Shown here in pieces: positions 17,542 through 29,392 of a stretch of 64,000 nt of DNA. Each line of letters begins with the position of its first letter. Position 1 is the stretch's first letter. The stretch spans positions 9,365,777 to 9,429,776 of the forward strand of contig OY744610.1 of NCBI GenBank assembly GCA_963556255.1, read 5' to 3'. The DNA comes from Allolobophora icterica (lineage: Eukaryota; Annelida; Clitellata; Crassiclitellata; Lumbricidae). Under the pieces are notes generated by a model. That model made no database searches and was not told the origin of the DNA. It worked only from the letters and a program-made list of their open reading frames with translations. Made by a program: the position numbers and the translations under genes.

Positions 17542-18955
17542 GACTTCAGCTGTTCTGCTAGACTAACTTGATGAATTTACGATATTGTTTGATTTTGGTC
17601 TATGAACGGATATTCAACAAGACAAGCAGTTATCTGACCCACTGACTACACTGCTACAGCCTAGGTCAGATATTAAATCCTCGAAATAAGCCAGCACGGA
17701 TTTTGGTTATTGTTCAACGAGTCTTTCAAAAAGGAGAATCCGCCAATGCAGTAAATATGGATGGATCCAGAGTTTAACGACATCTTATAGTAACAAAGGC
17801 TGTTGACGTCGACAGAAATTTGTTAGGCTTATTACAACTCTATAATTACGAAGAGCACGAGGCATATGACAAAATAAGCTTTGTGAACGTAACGGCCCTT
17901 GTTGTCAAAATATGTCCTTAAATTATATGTGCTTGGCTTTCAAGTGGCGCTTTAGAAGTTTGGCGATTACGATTACGACGATTACGATACGACAGAATGT
18001 CGTTAGCAACAACTAACCAACTAATCACCGGCTCATCTCTACGTATTTACAAACGGTGTAGGCAGGATAGGAGTCAATGGTCTTGGCAGCCATAAGATGT
18101 CGTTTAACACTTGGAATTATAACTATGCTTATCCTTCTTACTTGTTGTGGCCTTACGAATTATAATCGGTTTTCGTTATCGTTAGGGACTTCAAACGGGC
18201 TTAACCTAACTTACTTAGGTGGCGATCAGGCTGAAACAAACGAAAGGAAAATGCATTTTCAAAATGTGTTTAACCGTCTTAGGACGGGCAAAGACCTTCC
18301 CGCCTTTTTGCCAGCTGTTGCCGCTCATTCGGGAACGATAATTATTTTTAATATATTTAGGTGGCGAACAGGCTGAAACAAACGAACGGAAATAGGCCTG
18401 CATTTCAAAATTGTTTTCAAACCATTTTAATACGAGCAAACTTCTAGCAACAAATAGTTTATCCCGTTCACAATGGGTGTTTGTCGTTATAGACTAGAAA
18501 CTGATATAAAGTGCGTTGCTGTATTAGACACCTTTAAATTGTTTCTGTGCGATAATATAAATTACTTATTTTCATCCAATCGCAACCTCACTTGTTCTGG
18601 TCTTTTTCGTCATAATTATATCACCCACACTCCGCCACTACCCTACCAGTGGTAGCGGTAATGCCAATCTCAAAAAACGTTTTCGTTCAATCGCTGACTC
18701 GTATTACACAGGCACAAAATGTACAGGCAAGGGCCATCCATATATTGCGTATTCATGGAGGGGTAGAGGGTAACCAAAATGCATGTGCTTGCGCATGCTT
18801 GCTTATGAGGGGTGGGGTCTACTGATAATGTACGTACGCATAGGAAACGGGGGTCTTCATATTGATTGGCCTTCAAGTGAGCTAGAGTTCAGTCTTTCCA
18901 GCCATCCGGTACTATCAGAGGACTGTGGGAGAGGTGTCACTTGTATGCCACCTTT
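17542..18955. repeat. Spacer with dispersed GTTTAACGACATCTTATGG modules
   Basis: 17772-17800 carries the forward module and 18088-18112 the reverse (CATAAGATGTCGTTTAACAC), about 340 bp apart, like the two ends of a small element. 18227-18245 and 18358-18385 repeat TTAGGTGGCGA-CAGGCTGAAAC. 18525 has the TTAGACACCTTT end word. No gene. Confidence 0.5.
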
Positions 18956-19190
18956 CCTCTGAACGCTATTCTTATATGATCTTATCTGATCTCATCTTAT
19001 ATGATTATTTATAAAGCGCCTCTCACAGTATAGTCTATTCAGTGTGTCAGCCCCGAGGGAAATGAAAGGTCTTTAGGCAGCGGAGAGAAGAGGGCAAGAT
19101 CCCAAGCCATATCTTGCTACGGAGAGGGGCCTATTATTAAACTATCACACAACTCAGCAGTGAGTCCATGGATTACTCATTCTTCAATCT
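18956..19190 (-). repeat. Reverse-oriented LINE/SINE 3' module with GATAA-like run
   Basis: A degenerate TATGATCTTATCTGATCTC run is followed by ATTTATAAAGCGCC, the reverse complement of the GGCGCTTTATAAAT tail seen at LINE ends, then about 170 bp of related sequence. Confidence 0.5.
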
Positions 19191-19902
19191 GGCCTAAGGT
19201 GCAGACAGTCGGTGCCTGGACCTGTGGTACTGACACATTCTGCAGCTGGTCCTGGGCGGGGGTGCGTCAACCGTGCGTACGAAGGTAGTGGTGGTGGAAA
19301 AGTACGTGTGCGTAAAGGGAAGGTCCAATTTTCCCGGATTTTTGCGTACGTAATATATGGATGGCCCCCATGGTGGGCGTCAATGGCCTTGACAGTCACA
19401 AGATGTCGTTAAACATAGCATAGGCCTAATGTAATATTCTCATTTCCAAAGTTTAACGACGTCTTATGCAAAAGGCCGTTGTCTGTTGACGTCCTCAATG
19501 ATAAGAATTGTATTTCAGTCCAGTTTAGGAGAATTTATTCCACAATTTTTGCTAATATGCAGAAATCGCAAACTTTGACTATAATAACCACCGTAGTAGC
19601 TATTAGATCGAACATAACAACCCAAGGTATGTGATAAATACATCTTGCTACTGATTCGCTAGAGAACGTGCCCGTGCGGCGAAACGCATAGACTAGATTT
19701 AATTAAGTTCAGTAGATGTCGCATTGGTAATGTAAAGACGTAGAGTTCCTATTTAATGCAAGGAATAAATTAATTGATGTCATTTGTAAATGATCTCAAC
19801 CAATAGATATAAAAGGTAAAAATAGTGCTAAAATGTTCATTAAATGTAGGGTAATAATAAGTGATCAAGTATGAGCCAAGTGGAGGACTCTTGACAAAAC
19901 CG
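19191..19902. other. Spacer, no gene
   Basis: Modules ACAAGATGTCGTTAAAC (19399) and GTTTAACGACGTCTTATG (19451) face each other 40 bp apart. No coding signal. Confidence 0.4.
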
Positions 19903-20313
19903 TTATTGTTCTAATAGTAATCCTAAGAGATTTTCCAAGTTCATTTCATCTATGTTTTTAAAGCTATGTAGGTTAGTTGTATCTTTTAACCAAGGGGCAG
20001 GGTGTTTAGAACTAACTAAAGTGTTCTTAATATTTTTCCAGTTTTTATAGGCAATCATAGGTATAGAATTGAAACAGGTGTGTAATTCTGGGTTTTCAGC
20101 TAGAAATTCTTGCCAGAGCTTATGAAGTGTTCTTTTAAGTATAGTTTTCTTATCGAATTTATTTTCGTAAATAAGAATCAAGATGGGTCTATCGATGGTA
20201 TTATTTTTGGTTTTATAGGACAATAGTGTAGTTCTATCTACAAGTTTAAGTTTATCAATAGCTTTATTTAGAATTAATTCCGGGTATTCTCTTAGTTTAA
20301 AAGCATTATACAT
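19903..20313 (-). pseudogene. Penelope-like element relic (RT C-terminal linker)
   Basis: 136-aa frame. KLREYPELILNKAIDKLKLV, then LLSYKTKN, RPILILIYENKF, LWQEFLAENPELHTCF and PMIAYKNWKNIKNTLVSSKH follow the typical linker between reverse transcriptase and GIY-YIG endonuclease of Penelope-like elements (YP-x2-L near the start, STY-like strand, P-x-I-x-YR/KR-x-x-NI-x-x-LV). RT motifs and the endonuclease are absent, so this is a fragment. Confidence 0.5.
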
Positions 20314-20793
20314 ATTTAGAAGCTGGTAAGAGGCTGAGCTTAAAATGTAAGAGAGTTATAGTAGAGGCAGTATTTCGAGATCGTCGTTTTAAACTTGTGA
20401 ATAAACGTATGAACTGCTGCTGAGCGTCGTCTTAGTCTTTCTTCGGTCCATCGGCCTATGGCCGGGCTTGTCATCAAGCACGGAGATGCTCCGCCCGGTC
20501 GTCTTAGGAACGCGCCGATAATGTACGACGCGAACCGATCTACTGCAGACACGAGGGTCAACCACCCTACAGGCAGACACTACATACATCAACCTCGTCA
20601 TCAGCTAGCTACGCTACATAATATTAAAACTTTAATGATGAGCGTGTACTAAAAGTGACTGGCAGGCAATTTTCAAAGAAATTTCCACTGGTGGGGATAT
20701 TTTGAAAAAGGACCTTTTTACCCGTAATTTTAAGTCAACGAGCAGTGAATCAATGAAACAAGTAAAAAGAATTTTTGTTGTTTAAACATGTAT

Positions 20794-20860
20794 ATTGGAT
20801 TTGAAGCAGTTTATTGCTTCAAATCCAATTTGATAACTTATTTAAAATAAGTTATCAAAT
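20794..20860. repeat. Two abutting perfect hairpins
   Basis: 20794-20808 (ATTGGATTTGAAGCA) pairs with 20815-20829 across a 6-nt loop. 20828-20843 (ATTTGATAACTTATTT) pairs with 20845-20860. Both stems are perfect (15 and 16 bp) and overlap by two bases. Confidence 0.9.
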
Positions 20861-22055
20861 TATCAAAACGAAACAATTAACAGTTGTAATTTTGCAGAGG
20901 ATTATTTGAAGTCCAACAACAAGCATTGCACAACTGCAGACAAGAATAAGTAAACATAGAATATCACTGATTACTGAAACAAGATAAATGTTAAAGAAAC
21001 TAGAAAAATTAATCATTATTAGTGAGGATTTCAACTTCAAGCCTCAAGGTCATAAAAAAATAAAATCATTTCATCATTTCATCATTGGTGGCAAAAACTG
21101 GCTTAATTCACTGGTGGGGAGAATGGCCAAGATTCTTTGGGAATTTTCCCACCAGTAACATGCTAAAAGAAATCCTCTGGTGACTGGGAAACCAATGCAG
21201 TTGGTCACTTAAGTTTATAAGCTAATAGATTTTATTTCGTTTCAAATCAACTTAAGACTTATAACTTCAAATTGCTAACCGGTGGTCGAAACGGTGGGGC
21301 CTTCGTCTCTCTAAAACAACGGAATACGTTATGCTGAAGTCTTGTTGAGATTTCGACAATATTCTCACAAATGGACTTCCTACATTCGGGATCTTTGCTT
21401 TTGGGACTGTAAGCTTAATCCCACAATTATGGGTTGCACGATGCATTTAGTTTCCAGTTTTAAAGGACAGCTTGTGGCTGCCAGGACCATAGCGGTTGGC
21501 GTCGACCTTATATTATATTCCTGCTAAACACTAGAAAGGTTTTGTATTTAATAGGACGTTTGGAGGGAGTACAACATTCATCGGTATCTTATGGTATCGA
21601 AGACCGTTGCAAAGAGAAGGAAGAAATTGTGTACAGTTTTCACTGTTAGTTAATGTTACTAATGTCCTTAAGTGAGCGAGACCCAAACCTTGTGATAATA
21701 ATTTTTTTTATTGAAATGAAGTATTTATAGCGTCGGAAATAAATCATTTGAAGGTGTTCAACGAGAGCCTTACAATGTATCCAGTATAATGTGTTTAGCA
21801 ACATCTTGTGGCTGTGGCTGACGTCGACCTCGCTTGTGGTTATTACAAAGAGCAAAATATTAATTGAATGGTAATTGAACATTTTTTAGCGCCGCTCACA
21901 AAGTAAAACAAATCCGAAGCACAATCTGCTTTAGTCTAAATTACGACGTTAAATTTCATTAAGAACTAGTCTACTACATTGGAATCGGATTTTAGAGATT
22001 TGTAAAGCGTCTAAGACAGCCACGAGATACATCGTTGAAGACTGGAAACTAATTC
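20861..22055. other. Spacer, no gene
   Basis: 20650-21180 has loosely repeated words (CTGGTGGG-GA, TTTGAAAGG). No coding frame over 80 aa and no family signal. Confidence 0.4.
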
Positions 22056-22340
22056 ATTCATTCATATCGGACATTTATATAGCGCCTCTTTAGGAGAACT
22101 AGTAAGAGGTACTCCCGACTCCAGCTCGGCTGAATAGAGTGTTCTTAAGGCGAGAAAAAAACGTGGCAGCAAAGGTACTGGGGAGTAAGCGGATCGCTAG
22201 GGGAAGGTTATTCCAGGTCAGAGGGCCAACACCTACCAAGCGCTATGCTGCCTGGTAGCTGTAGGCCTACGGGCAAAAAGGAACAAAGAGCAACTCTTTT
22301 CAGACGAGCGAAGGGATCGTGGGCACCGCGTGCTGAGAGT
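22056..22340 (-). repeat. Reverse-oriented LINE/SINE-type 3' repeat
   Basis: Starts with an ATTCATTCAT run and ATTTATATAGCGCC, then GC-richer sequence unlike the surrounding AT-rich DNA. This is the reverse-strand form of the GGCGCTATATAAAT tail. Confidence 0.5.
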
Positions 22341-24013
22341 TCAGAGTATACTGTAGCTATAATATGTCATTAAACATTGGAATACATACATAACCGATGT
22401 TCCTACATTTAAAAAAGCATCCCTTAATATAAAGTGCTTTGCTGTATTAGACACCTTAAAATCGGCTCTTTACAATGCTATAAATATCTTATTTTCGTTT
22501 AATCGCTAGTGATCCAAGGATAATGCTCTGATATGATTTATGTATTGGAAGAAGTATTATTACATTGTATAGTGCTGCAATAATTATGTGCGGCAATACA
22601 GGAAATATACAGGTAATTGTGATCAGTACCGTCTTAAGGCATGAGCACGCTGGGCAGTCGCCAGAGGCTCCACGTTTCTAGGGGCCCCAAATTAGCAAGA
22701 TCCAAATAAAATAGAGGTGAGTAGACTGAGTACACGCAACCGGTTAGTTGTCCGAAACAAATTAGAGGTGAGTAGGCTATATGCTATCGGTTATTTTTTC
22801 AGAAAAAAAAAGATTTTAATACATATATTTTGTGAGGTAAGTATACGGTTCCTGTAGGTGAGTAGGCCTACACCCTGCATAACCGCGAATAACCTCGGCT
22901 ACAGCCCAGGTGTTTAATATAATACATGTACATACCAATAAGTGTACATACGAGTCAAATATTCAAATGGAACTTGGCAAATAAAGTGTAGGCCTAGCTA
23001 CTATTCAGAGGCATTCAGCTAACGATAGCCTATATTAGTTCCGTCCTTTCAAATTCTGACCCATCTGTACATCTTCGCCTCTCTTCCCAAGGGGTTGTAT
23101 TTGAGTACACTGAGTTTCAAATGCTAAATGGATTAAAGAAAAGAAATCTTCAGTTCTCTTAAATATAAAATTATTAATCTGGTATAAAATCAGCGGTATG
23201 ATAATAGTTAGACCTGTGATCCTACATTGGTATCCGACGCTGGATGATCTTTGACGCCAAGAATTTTTTGATAACAACCTTGAGCGAGCTGCTCAGTTGA
23301 CGGAAATGGAGGGTCATTTATTTCCCCAGAGTCATTTTGTAGAGCCAATAAGTGCGTACCATTCTCATTACACCAGTCGCTCAATTATTTAATCCTTAGA
23401 GTATTTGCCCGTCATATATATGGCGCGTCGACGGGTAGAAACGTGGCTCACGATTTAAACGTAATCGTCGCTTTTGATGACTTACTTCATTCATGGGACA
23501 ACGACTTTTTGAGGGACTGTTTACCAACAATATAGTATTTTCTCGCTTTATTACGTCGTGTGGACTGTTAGAAAAAATTATCAGGGACAATTTACGAAGA
23601 AAACAGTATTTGCCCTGTATTGCACACGACCAATCTGTATTTAGGCTAACGAGTCTTCGCCTCGTCTTTGCTCCTCCTCCCCCTCAACCTGCCGTCAGAT
23701 CGTGTGCCATAATGAGGGAGTGAAGCCTGGAGGGAGAGAGGGAGGGAGGAGAGAGTTACTAACTGCTGTTTAGCAGGTCGGCCAGATAGACATACAGACG
23801 CATTCATAGACAGAACAATAAGGGTTATTAACCGTTCCTCCAATTGGCCTTAGGGACGTCGGCCAATGGCCTGTCAGGTATTGGAATGCGGCCAAGGGCC
23901 TGTCAGGTAAAGAACATTCCAAAGCATTTATCTTGCGATCGACACACAGAGCTAGGAAATTATATAATTCTGTGCAGAATTAAGTTTACTTTTTGGCTGG
24001 CATAGAAAACACC
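22341..24013. other. Spacer with degraded repeats, no gene
   Basis: 22626-22690 (CAGTACCGTCTTAAGGCATG, then GGGCAGTCGCC and GGGGCCCC) resembles the end of a degraded hAT element. AATTAGAGGTGAGTAG-type words recur at 22710, 22762 and 22855. 23850-23915 has GGCCAATGGCCTGTCAGGTA and a near copy. No coding signal. Confidence 0.4.
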
Positions 24014-24127
24014 AATAATCATCAGCAAACAACGATAAGAGAATACAAGACCATGATCAGTTAAATAGTAACACGCAATGAGTCATTTTTATAAAATTGA
24101 AAAGACAGGATTTAAAGGTGTCTAGAC

Positions 24128-24382
24128 CATCGACCTATATTAGTGGACGTAGAGTAGACCAGTACATTGCCTTCTAGATTCTGACGCCTGCTTATTATGT
24201 TAATGAGCTCTGCCTGACGTCATGGTTGGCGAAAGCTTACTATCTGCCATCGACGATTAGGTGACCCGACCTACTGCGCATGCGCACACGAGAGAACCAT
24301 GACGTCACAGGCATCTTTGCATGCAACAGGCCAGGCCTCAATTTGAATCTCTTACGCTATGTCCACCTAATATAGGTCGATG
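24128..24382. mobile_element. 255-bp MITE with 8-bp target duplication GTCTAGAC
   Basis: Terminal repeats are CATCGACCTATATTAG-TGGAC at the left and the near-exact reverse complement at the right. Target duplications GTCTAGAC lie at 24120-24127 and 24383-24390. Copy B has a single GTCTAGAC at 26791-26798 with no insert, an empty site that fixes the boundaries. The CA...TG ends and 8-bp duplication fit hAT. Confidence 0.92.
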
Positions 24383-24779
24383 GTCTAGACAATCTTATTT
24401 AAATGTCACTAGTGTCTGTGTTTCGTACTCGTAATAGTAAACTCCAAACTTCTAAAGCGCCACTCGAAAGCCTAGCGTTGGGCACAAGCTTATTAACGAA
24501 TCCTTCGTCAGGTCAGAGGGACTTTCAGAAAGTTAGTCAAAAGGAGGTCAGTGTCCGCTTTCCAGGAATCAGATAAAAAGAGAAGGCAGAGAACTGCTAA
24601 GGCGGGTGTCACTTAGATAGACAAGAAATTGAAAGGTGGAAGAACAGATGAATCAGGGTATGAATTCTTCACTGTACGAGCAGTGATGGAGTTAGAAGCT
24701 ATGTAGAGAAATAGGGGAGATACAGGCCTACTGCCCGATAGGTGAGAGAATAAAAGGTGTTGAAACTGACCCCCCTATG

Positions 24780-24910
24780 TTTTTGTAGTGTATATTTCAA
24801 AAACCTTATTCTTCTCTCGGGGCCTTCGCACTTGGAGCGCTGCTGAATGGCCTCAACTGGTAGCGACGCTTTGCAAATCTCCAAATACGATAAAATACAA
24901 TATAATAACA
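24780..24910 (+). mobile_element. LINE 3' end in duplication copy A
   Basis: TTCTCTCGGGGCCTTCGCAC, then TTGGAGCGCTGCTGAATGG, GACGCTTTGCAAATCTCC and an AATACGATAAAATACAATAT tail. The matching copy in B is at 27340-27460. Confidence 0.65.
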
Positions 24911-25741
24911 TGCATTAATACAAAACCTGAGAAAGAATGGTTATATAGGAGAAGAGGACCCTGTTTAAAGGTATGTATTACAGCTCAAGACTGTTGACGT
25001 CTCCAGTCTTAAATGGCTTCGTGTGCCTTCTTGACGTTGACGTAAACCTTATATTAATTTATTCATTAGCATTGTACTCATATTAACCGTCTCAAATGCT
25101 GGTTCTACAAAGTGTGCGCTTTAAATAGCAAAAGCTAAAAGCGTTTAAAAGGTGTCTTATTATAACCGCCCAATTTTGTAGTAGTTTCCGTTTTCTGAAC
25201 TACATCTGGCGGCTGCTGGAATTATCCAGTCAGCAAAAGATTATCGACATTTAATAGGTCAAATATGGGTCACTAACTATCACAGCTTTTAAGAAGAAGC
25301 TAGGGAAATTGGGCTATTAAGTGTTCGAGATTAATTTGCAGTGGTTCTAACACAGACTACACGTCTTCTGAACCACTTAAAACCCTTGTTATGTTATGCT
25401 ATGTTGTGTTAACTGTTCTATACAGGAATGCTTTGGCAAGGTTAAAGTTTACTTAACCCTGCTAGCGTGATATAAAATCTATGATTGGAACTGTTTGAAC
25501 CCCGGTATAAAAGTAATTTTTGCCTTCGTTACGTGGTAAAAACCTCCACTCTAGATCCATAAAATGCTGAATAATTGTTTACTCATCAAAGAGGAAGTGC
25601 TTTACAACGTTACATTCAGTCGATTATCTTACTAGTTTCCCCTTTTTAGCGACATCTTGTGGCTTGGAAGAAAAGAGAAGAAAAGCCCCTAAGCGAGACC
25701 TTACGCAGCCATGGGTGTAAAATGTTAACGACTTCATTTTC

Positions 25742-26270
25742 TGAGGCAGGCAGGCAGGTAGCCAGCCAGCCAGCTATAATGAGCGTCTTAGAGCCTGCAC
25801 TGAACGCACAACCGATTAATCGCAATCGGTCATAACAACAGGATAACATTGAGCTGTTGCTACCAGCAGTTCAGCGAGTAGCTGTTACTGCAGTATCAGT
25901 TAGGCCACAGCAGATGGTAGCAGTTGTATAAAGTCCTAAGAGGCTTCTTTAAAAATGCACGTTGTTCTTTGCACTGATACCAAGCCACGTGCTTATAACT
26001 GGGAATGATTGCTCCATGTGATTAAACGCTGAAATTTACCATAGGAAATAAAACGATTTCCAATTGGACACCTTTTATTAAAAATACAGTTGTTCTATAA
26101 TTATCGTGAATTGAGTTCAGTAATAATTTATTGCTGTTTACAATTTGACTGTCGCCTTTGAAGTAGGCCTAAGTAAGGAACTATTATGCTTATAATTATT
26201 AAGAGAGATGTTCATGATATAGACACATGTAAGTATATCGTAGCTCTATGGCAGAAGAATATGATAGATA
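25742..26270. repeat. CAGG-run plus ~500-bp repeat (partner 32684-33350)
   Basis: A short (CAGG)n run is followed by ATAATGAGCGTCTTAGAGCC, ACAGGATAACATTGAGCTG and AAGTCCTAAGAGGCTTCTT. All of these recur in order after the larger CAGG array at 32.7 kb. 26240-26290 and 26495-26545 share CTCTATGGCAGAAGAATATG. Confidence 0.7.
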
Positions 26271-26684
26271 AATAACGAGGATTGCACTATGCTCTAATTG
26301 CGTTCCATTACTATTACATTCTTATGCAGTATGAGAATTGAAGAAAAAAGACTGGGGGGGTTGGACCTTGATTCATATGGAGTTTGGGTGTGCAATGAAG
26401 ACTTTATTATGGTGTCCTAAGAAAGACTAGGGGGTTGAACCCCCAACCCCCCCCCGACAATTCTCACCCTGTTCTTATGACGACATGATATAGATAAGTT
26501 CATCTTAGCTCTATGGCAGAAGAATATGAAGATTCCACTATAAAACTCTATTGAGCCAACGGTAAGTAATCAAATAAACGGCTAATAGGCTTAATACAGC
26601 CGCAAGATGTCGTTACAAATTGGAAATATGTTATAATATATTATTCTTTATATTGTTTTATAATATTATTATAATATTCTTTAG
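26271..26684. other. Spacer, no gene
   Basis: G/C homopolymer runs at 26355 and 26448 and the module CGCAAGATGTCGTTACAA at 26601. No coding signal. Confidence 0.4.
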
Positions 26685-28085
26685 CAATAATCATCAGCAA
26701 ACAACGATAACTGTACAAAACCAAACTCAGACATAATTAGCGAAACGTCTTGAGTCATTTTATGGCATTGGAAAGACCAGATTTAAAGGTGTCTAGACAA
26801 TCTTATTTAAATGTCACTAGTGTCTGCGTTTCGCAAGCGTAATAGTAAACTCCGAACTTCTAAAGCGCCACTCGAAAGCCTAGCGCTGGGCACAAGCTTA
26901 TTAACGAGTGCTTCGTCAGGTCAGAGGGAATTCAGAAAGTTAGTCAAAAGGAGATAAGTGTCCGCTTTCCAGGTATCCAGACACTGGCGTAAACTTGATC
27001 AAAATATTGGGGCATTTGGTTATTCATTCCACACTTCTTGCATTGAATGTACAGTCCATCTCGATTTTTGGGCGGGCACGTGTCCCGGCTGCCCCCCAGA
27101 GCCTACGCTTATGGATCCAGATCAAAAGAGGAGGCATATAGCTGCTAAGGTGGGTGTCAACTTAGATCGACAAGAAATTGGAAGGTGGAAGATCAGATGA
27201 GTCAAGGTAGGAATTCTTTTCTGTAGGAGCAGTGACGGAGTTAGAAGCTGTGTAAAAGAATCGGAGAGATATAAGCCTATTGCGGGAAAGGTGAGAGAAT
27301 TAAAGGTGCCGAAACAGACCCCTATGTTTTGTAGTGTAGGCCTATATTTCAAAAACTTTTCCTTCTCTCGAGGCCTTCGCACTTGGAGCGCTGCTGAGTG
27401 GCCTCTGCTGGTAGCGGCGGTATATACATCTCCAAATACAATAAAAAGCATTATAATAACATGTATTAATGTTTAAAGGCACATATTGCAGCTCTAGACC
27501 GTGGCCGTCGCCAGTCTTAATTGGCTTCGTGTGCCTAACAGTTCGTTGACATAAACCTTATATTAATTTATTAATTGGCATTCAGTTTGACCATTTCAAC
27601 CGTTGCTTTTCCAAGTGAGCGCTTTAAATGGTGTCTTATTAAAACCGCTCATTTTGTAGTAGCTTCCGTTTTCTGAACTACATCTGGCGGCTGCTGGGAT
27701 CAGCCAGCCAGCAAGAGATGATAGACATTTAATAGGTCAAATATGGGTCACTAACTGTTCTGTACAGGAATGTTTTGGCAAGGCTAAAGTTTACTTAACA
27801 CTGCCAGTATGATAATTATCCCTGATTGGAACGTTTTGAAGCCCGCTACAAGTGTTGCCTTCGTTACGTTGTAAAAACCTCCACTCAAAATCCATGAAAA
27901 GGGTAAATGTTTACTCATCAAAGAGGAAGTGCTTTGCAACGTTACATTCAGTCGAGTATCTTACTAGTTTCCATTTTTTAACGACATCTTGTGGCTGCCA
28001 GGGCCGTTTACGTCATCCATAGAAGAAAATAGAAGAAATGAACCTTCAGCGAGACCATAGATATAAAATGTTAACGACTTCATTT
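26685..28085. repeat. Segmental duplication, copy B
   Basis: Direct-orientation partner of 24014-25745, with several indels. It retains the empty target for the 24128 MITE and carries its own MITE at 26982 and a LINE 3' end at about 27340-27460. Confidence 0.8.
26982..27113. mobile_element. hAT-type MITE, CACTGGCGTA family (copy 2)
   Basis: 132 bp. The flanks TATCCAGA (26974-26981) and GATCCAGA (27114-27121) agree at 7 of 8 positions. It is absent from copy A of the segmental duplication near 24573, which reads straight through. Confidence 0.85.
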
Positions 28086-28330
28086 TCTTAGCCTCGGCAT
28101 ATGTGAGCGGTGGCCAATCCTCTCCCTCGCCGTCTCATTTCCCCGCTGACAGCAATCTGTTAATGTACTCGTTATGGCTGAGTTGGTTAGGGGCCCAGGT
28201 AGAGCAGAAATCTTGATGCAGATTTCTGCCATGGTAGGACATTGACCTCACCTCTCGGTGAAAAGTCCTGCACAATATCCAGTACATTATTCTGCAGTCA
28301 ATTTGCCTTATCAACCTTAAATTAAAGAAA
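28086..28330 (-). mobile_element. tRNA-derived SINE, degraded
   Basis: Shares CCTCTCCCTCGCCGTCTCAT and the GCAGAAATC...GATTTCTGCC stem with 39255-39500 and, on the other strand, with 53402-53690. The tRNA-like head lies at the right end (reverse strand), with a B-box-like GAGGTCAATGTCC. Confidence 0.6.
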
Positions 28331-29392
28331 AAACCAGTTTTAGCAACGTATTAAACGATGGATGGATCCAGAGGTTAACCACACCTTAAGCCAACAAAGG
28401 TTTTTCAAATATGCAGGTATAAGTTTGAACAGTTCTTACCGCTCGTATGGTATAATGCAGCTCGCAGCATGATCATGATGAATACAAAGCTGCTCTTCTG
28501 CCTCATAATACGGGGCGAATATCACAATAAATATTATTCTCACCGTTCGAATGGCAATAACATCTAAATTATAACGTTACGATTTCAAGAATCTGATTTC
28601 ACCTCCTTTTACGTGATGTTCGCTAACATATCATTAGCAAAAAACACCTCCTTTTACGTGAAATTAGAAATATATAAACTTACGTGAAAAGGTGTAATTG
28701 ATTCGGCTAGTCATCAGAGCTATATTTTGCTATATTATACGATGGTGAGAACTATTCAAAAATAATTGTACACCTTATCCTACGTAATCAAAACTCCATT
28801 AATCCAATTTTTGTCGCCTTATGATGTCGGTTACATTTTTGACCTCTTCAAAAGCACGGCAGTGTATACTGCAACTAGCAGTAAAAAAGGTGGGCAGGCA
28901 GGCAGGCAGGCAGCCAGGCAGGCAGGCAGGCAGTGATATTTTACTTCTAAAAATAATTCCTAATTCAGTTCTAATTCAGTTCTGAGCTCTTGAATTATAC
29001 TTCTAATTCTAATTTTACTTCACAAATAATTTTACTTCTAATTCCTATTTTAGTTCTCAAATAATTTTACTTCTGATTTTAGTTTTCAAAATAATTATTA
29101 ATTTCGGTGCTGTAAAAGTAGGCCCTACCTATGCAACCCTTGCAGAGAGAAGCACACCAAACCTGTCTCGAGAAAAAAAACTTTTTGAAGTAAAACAAGG
29201 AGTGAAGCGTTAGTCTAACAATGCTGCTAATTTGAATTTTGAGTCGTGTGGTTATCATTAGGGCCTACTATTCATTACTATCATTACTGAACGAAGAATT
29301 ATCTAGTATAAGAAAAACTGGGTGGACAACCATATTCAAAACGCTGTGCAGTCGCTGATGGAATTCATTCGAGTCAGTCGGCAAGATCTAAT
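28331..29392. other. Spacer with short repeats, no gene
   Basis: 28605-28690 has CACCTCCTTTTACGTG twice (also at 40010). 28890-28934 is a (CAGG)n run followed by ATTTTACTTCTAA-rich repeats that also flank the array at 32.5-32.8 kb. Confidence 0.5.

Larger units (their letters stand above)
24014..25745. repeat. Segmental duplication, copy A (partner 26685-28085)
   Basis: Ordered matches to copy B include AATCATCAGCAAACAACGAT, AATGTCACTAGTGTCTG, CTAAAGCGCCACTCGAAAGC, CTACATCTGGCGGCTGCTGG and ATGTTAACGACTTCATTTTC. Copy A alone carries the 255-bp MITE at 24128; copy B alone carries the MITE at 26982. Confidence 0.8.
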
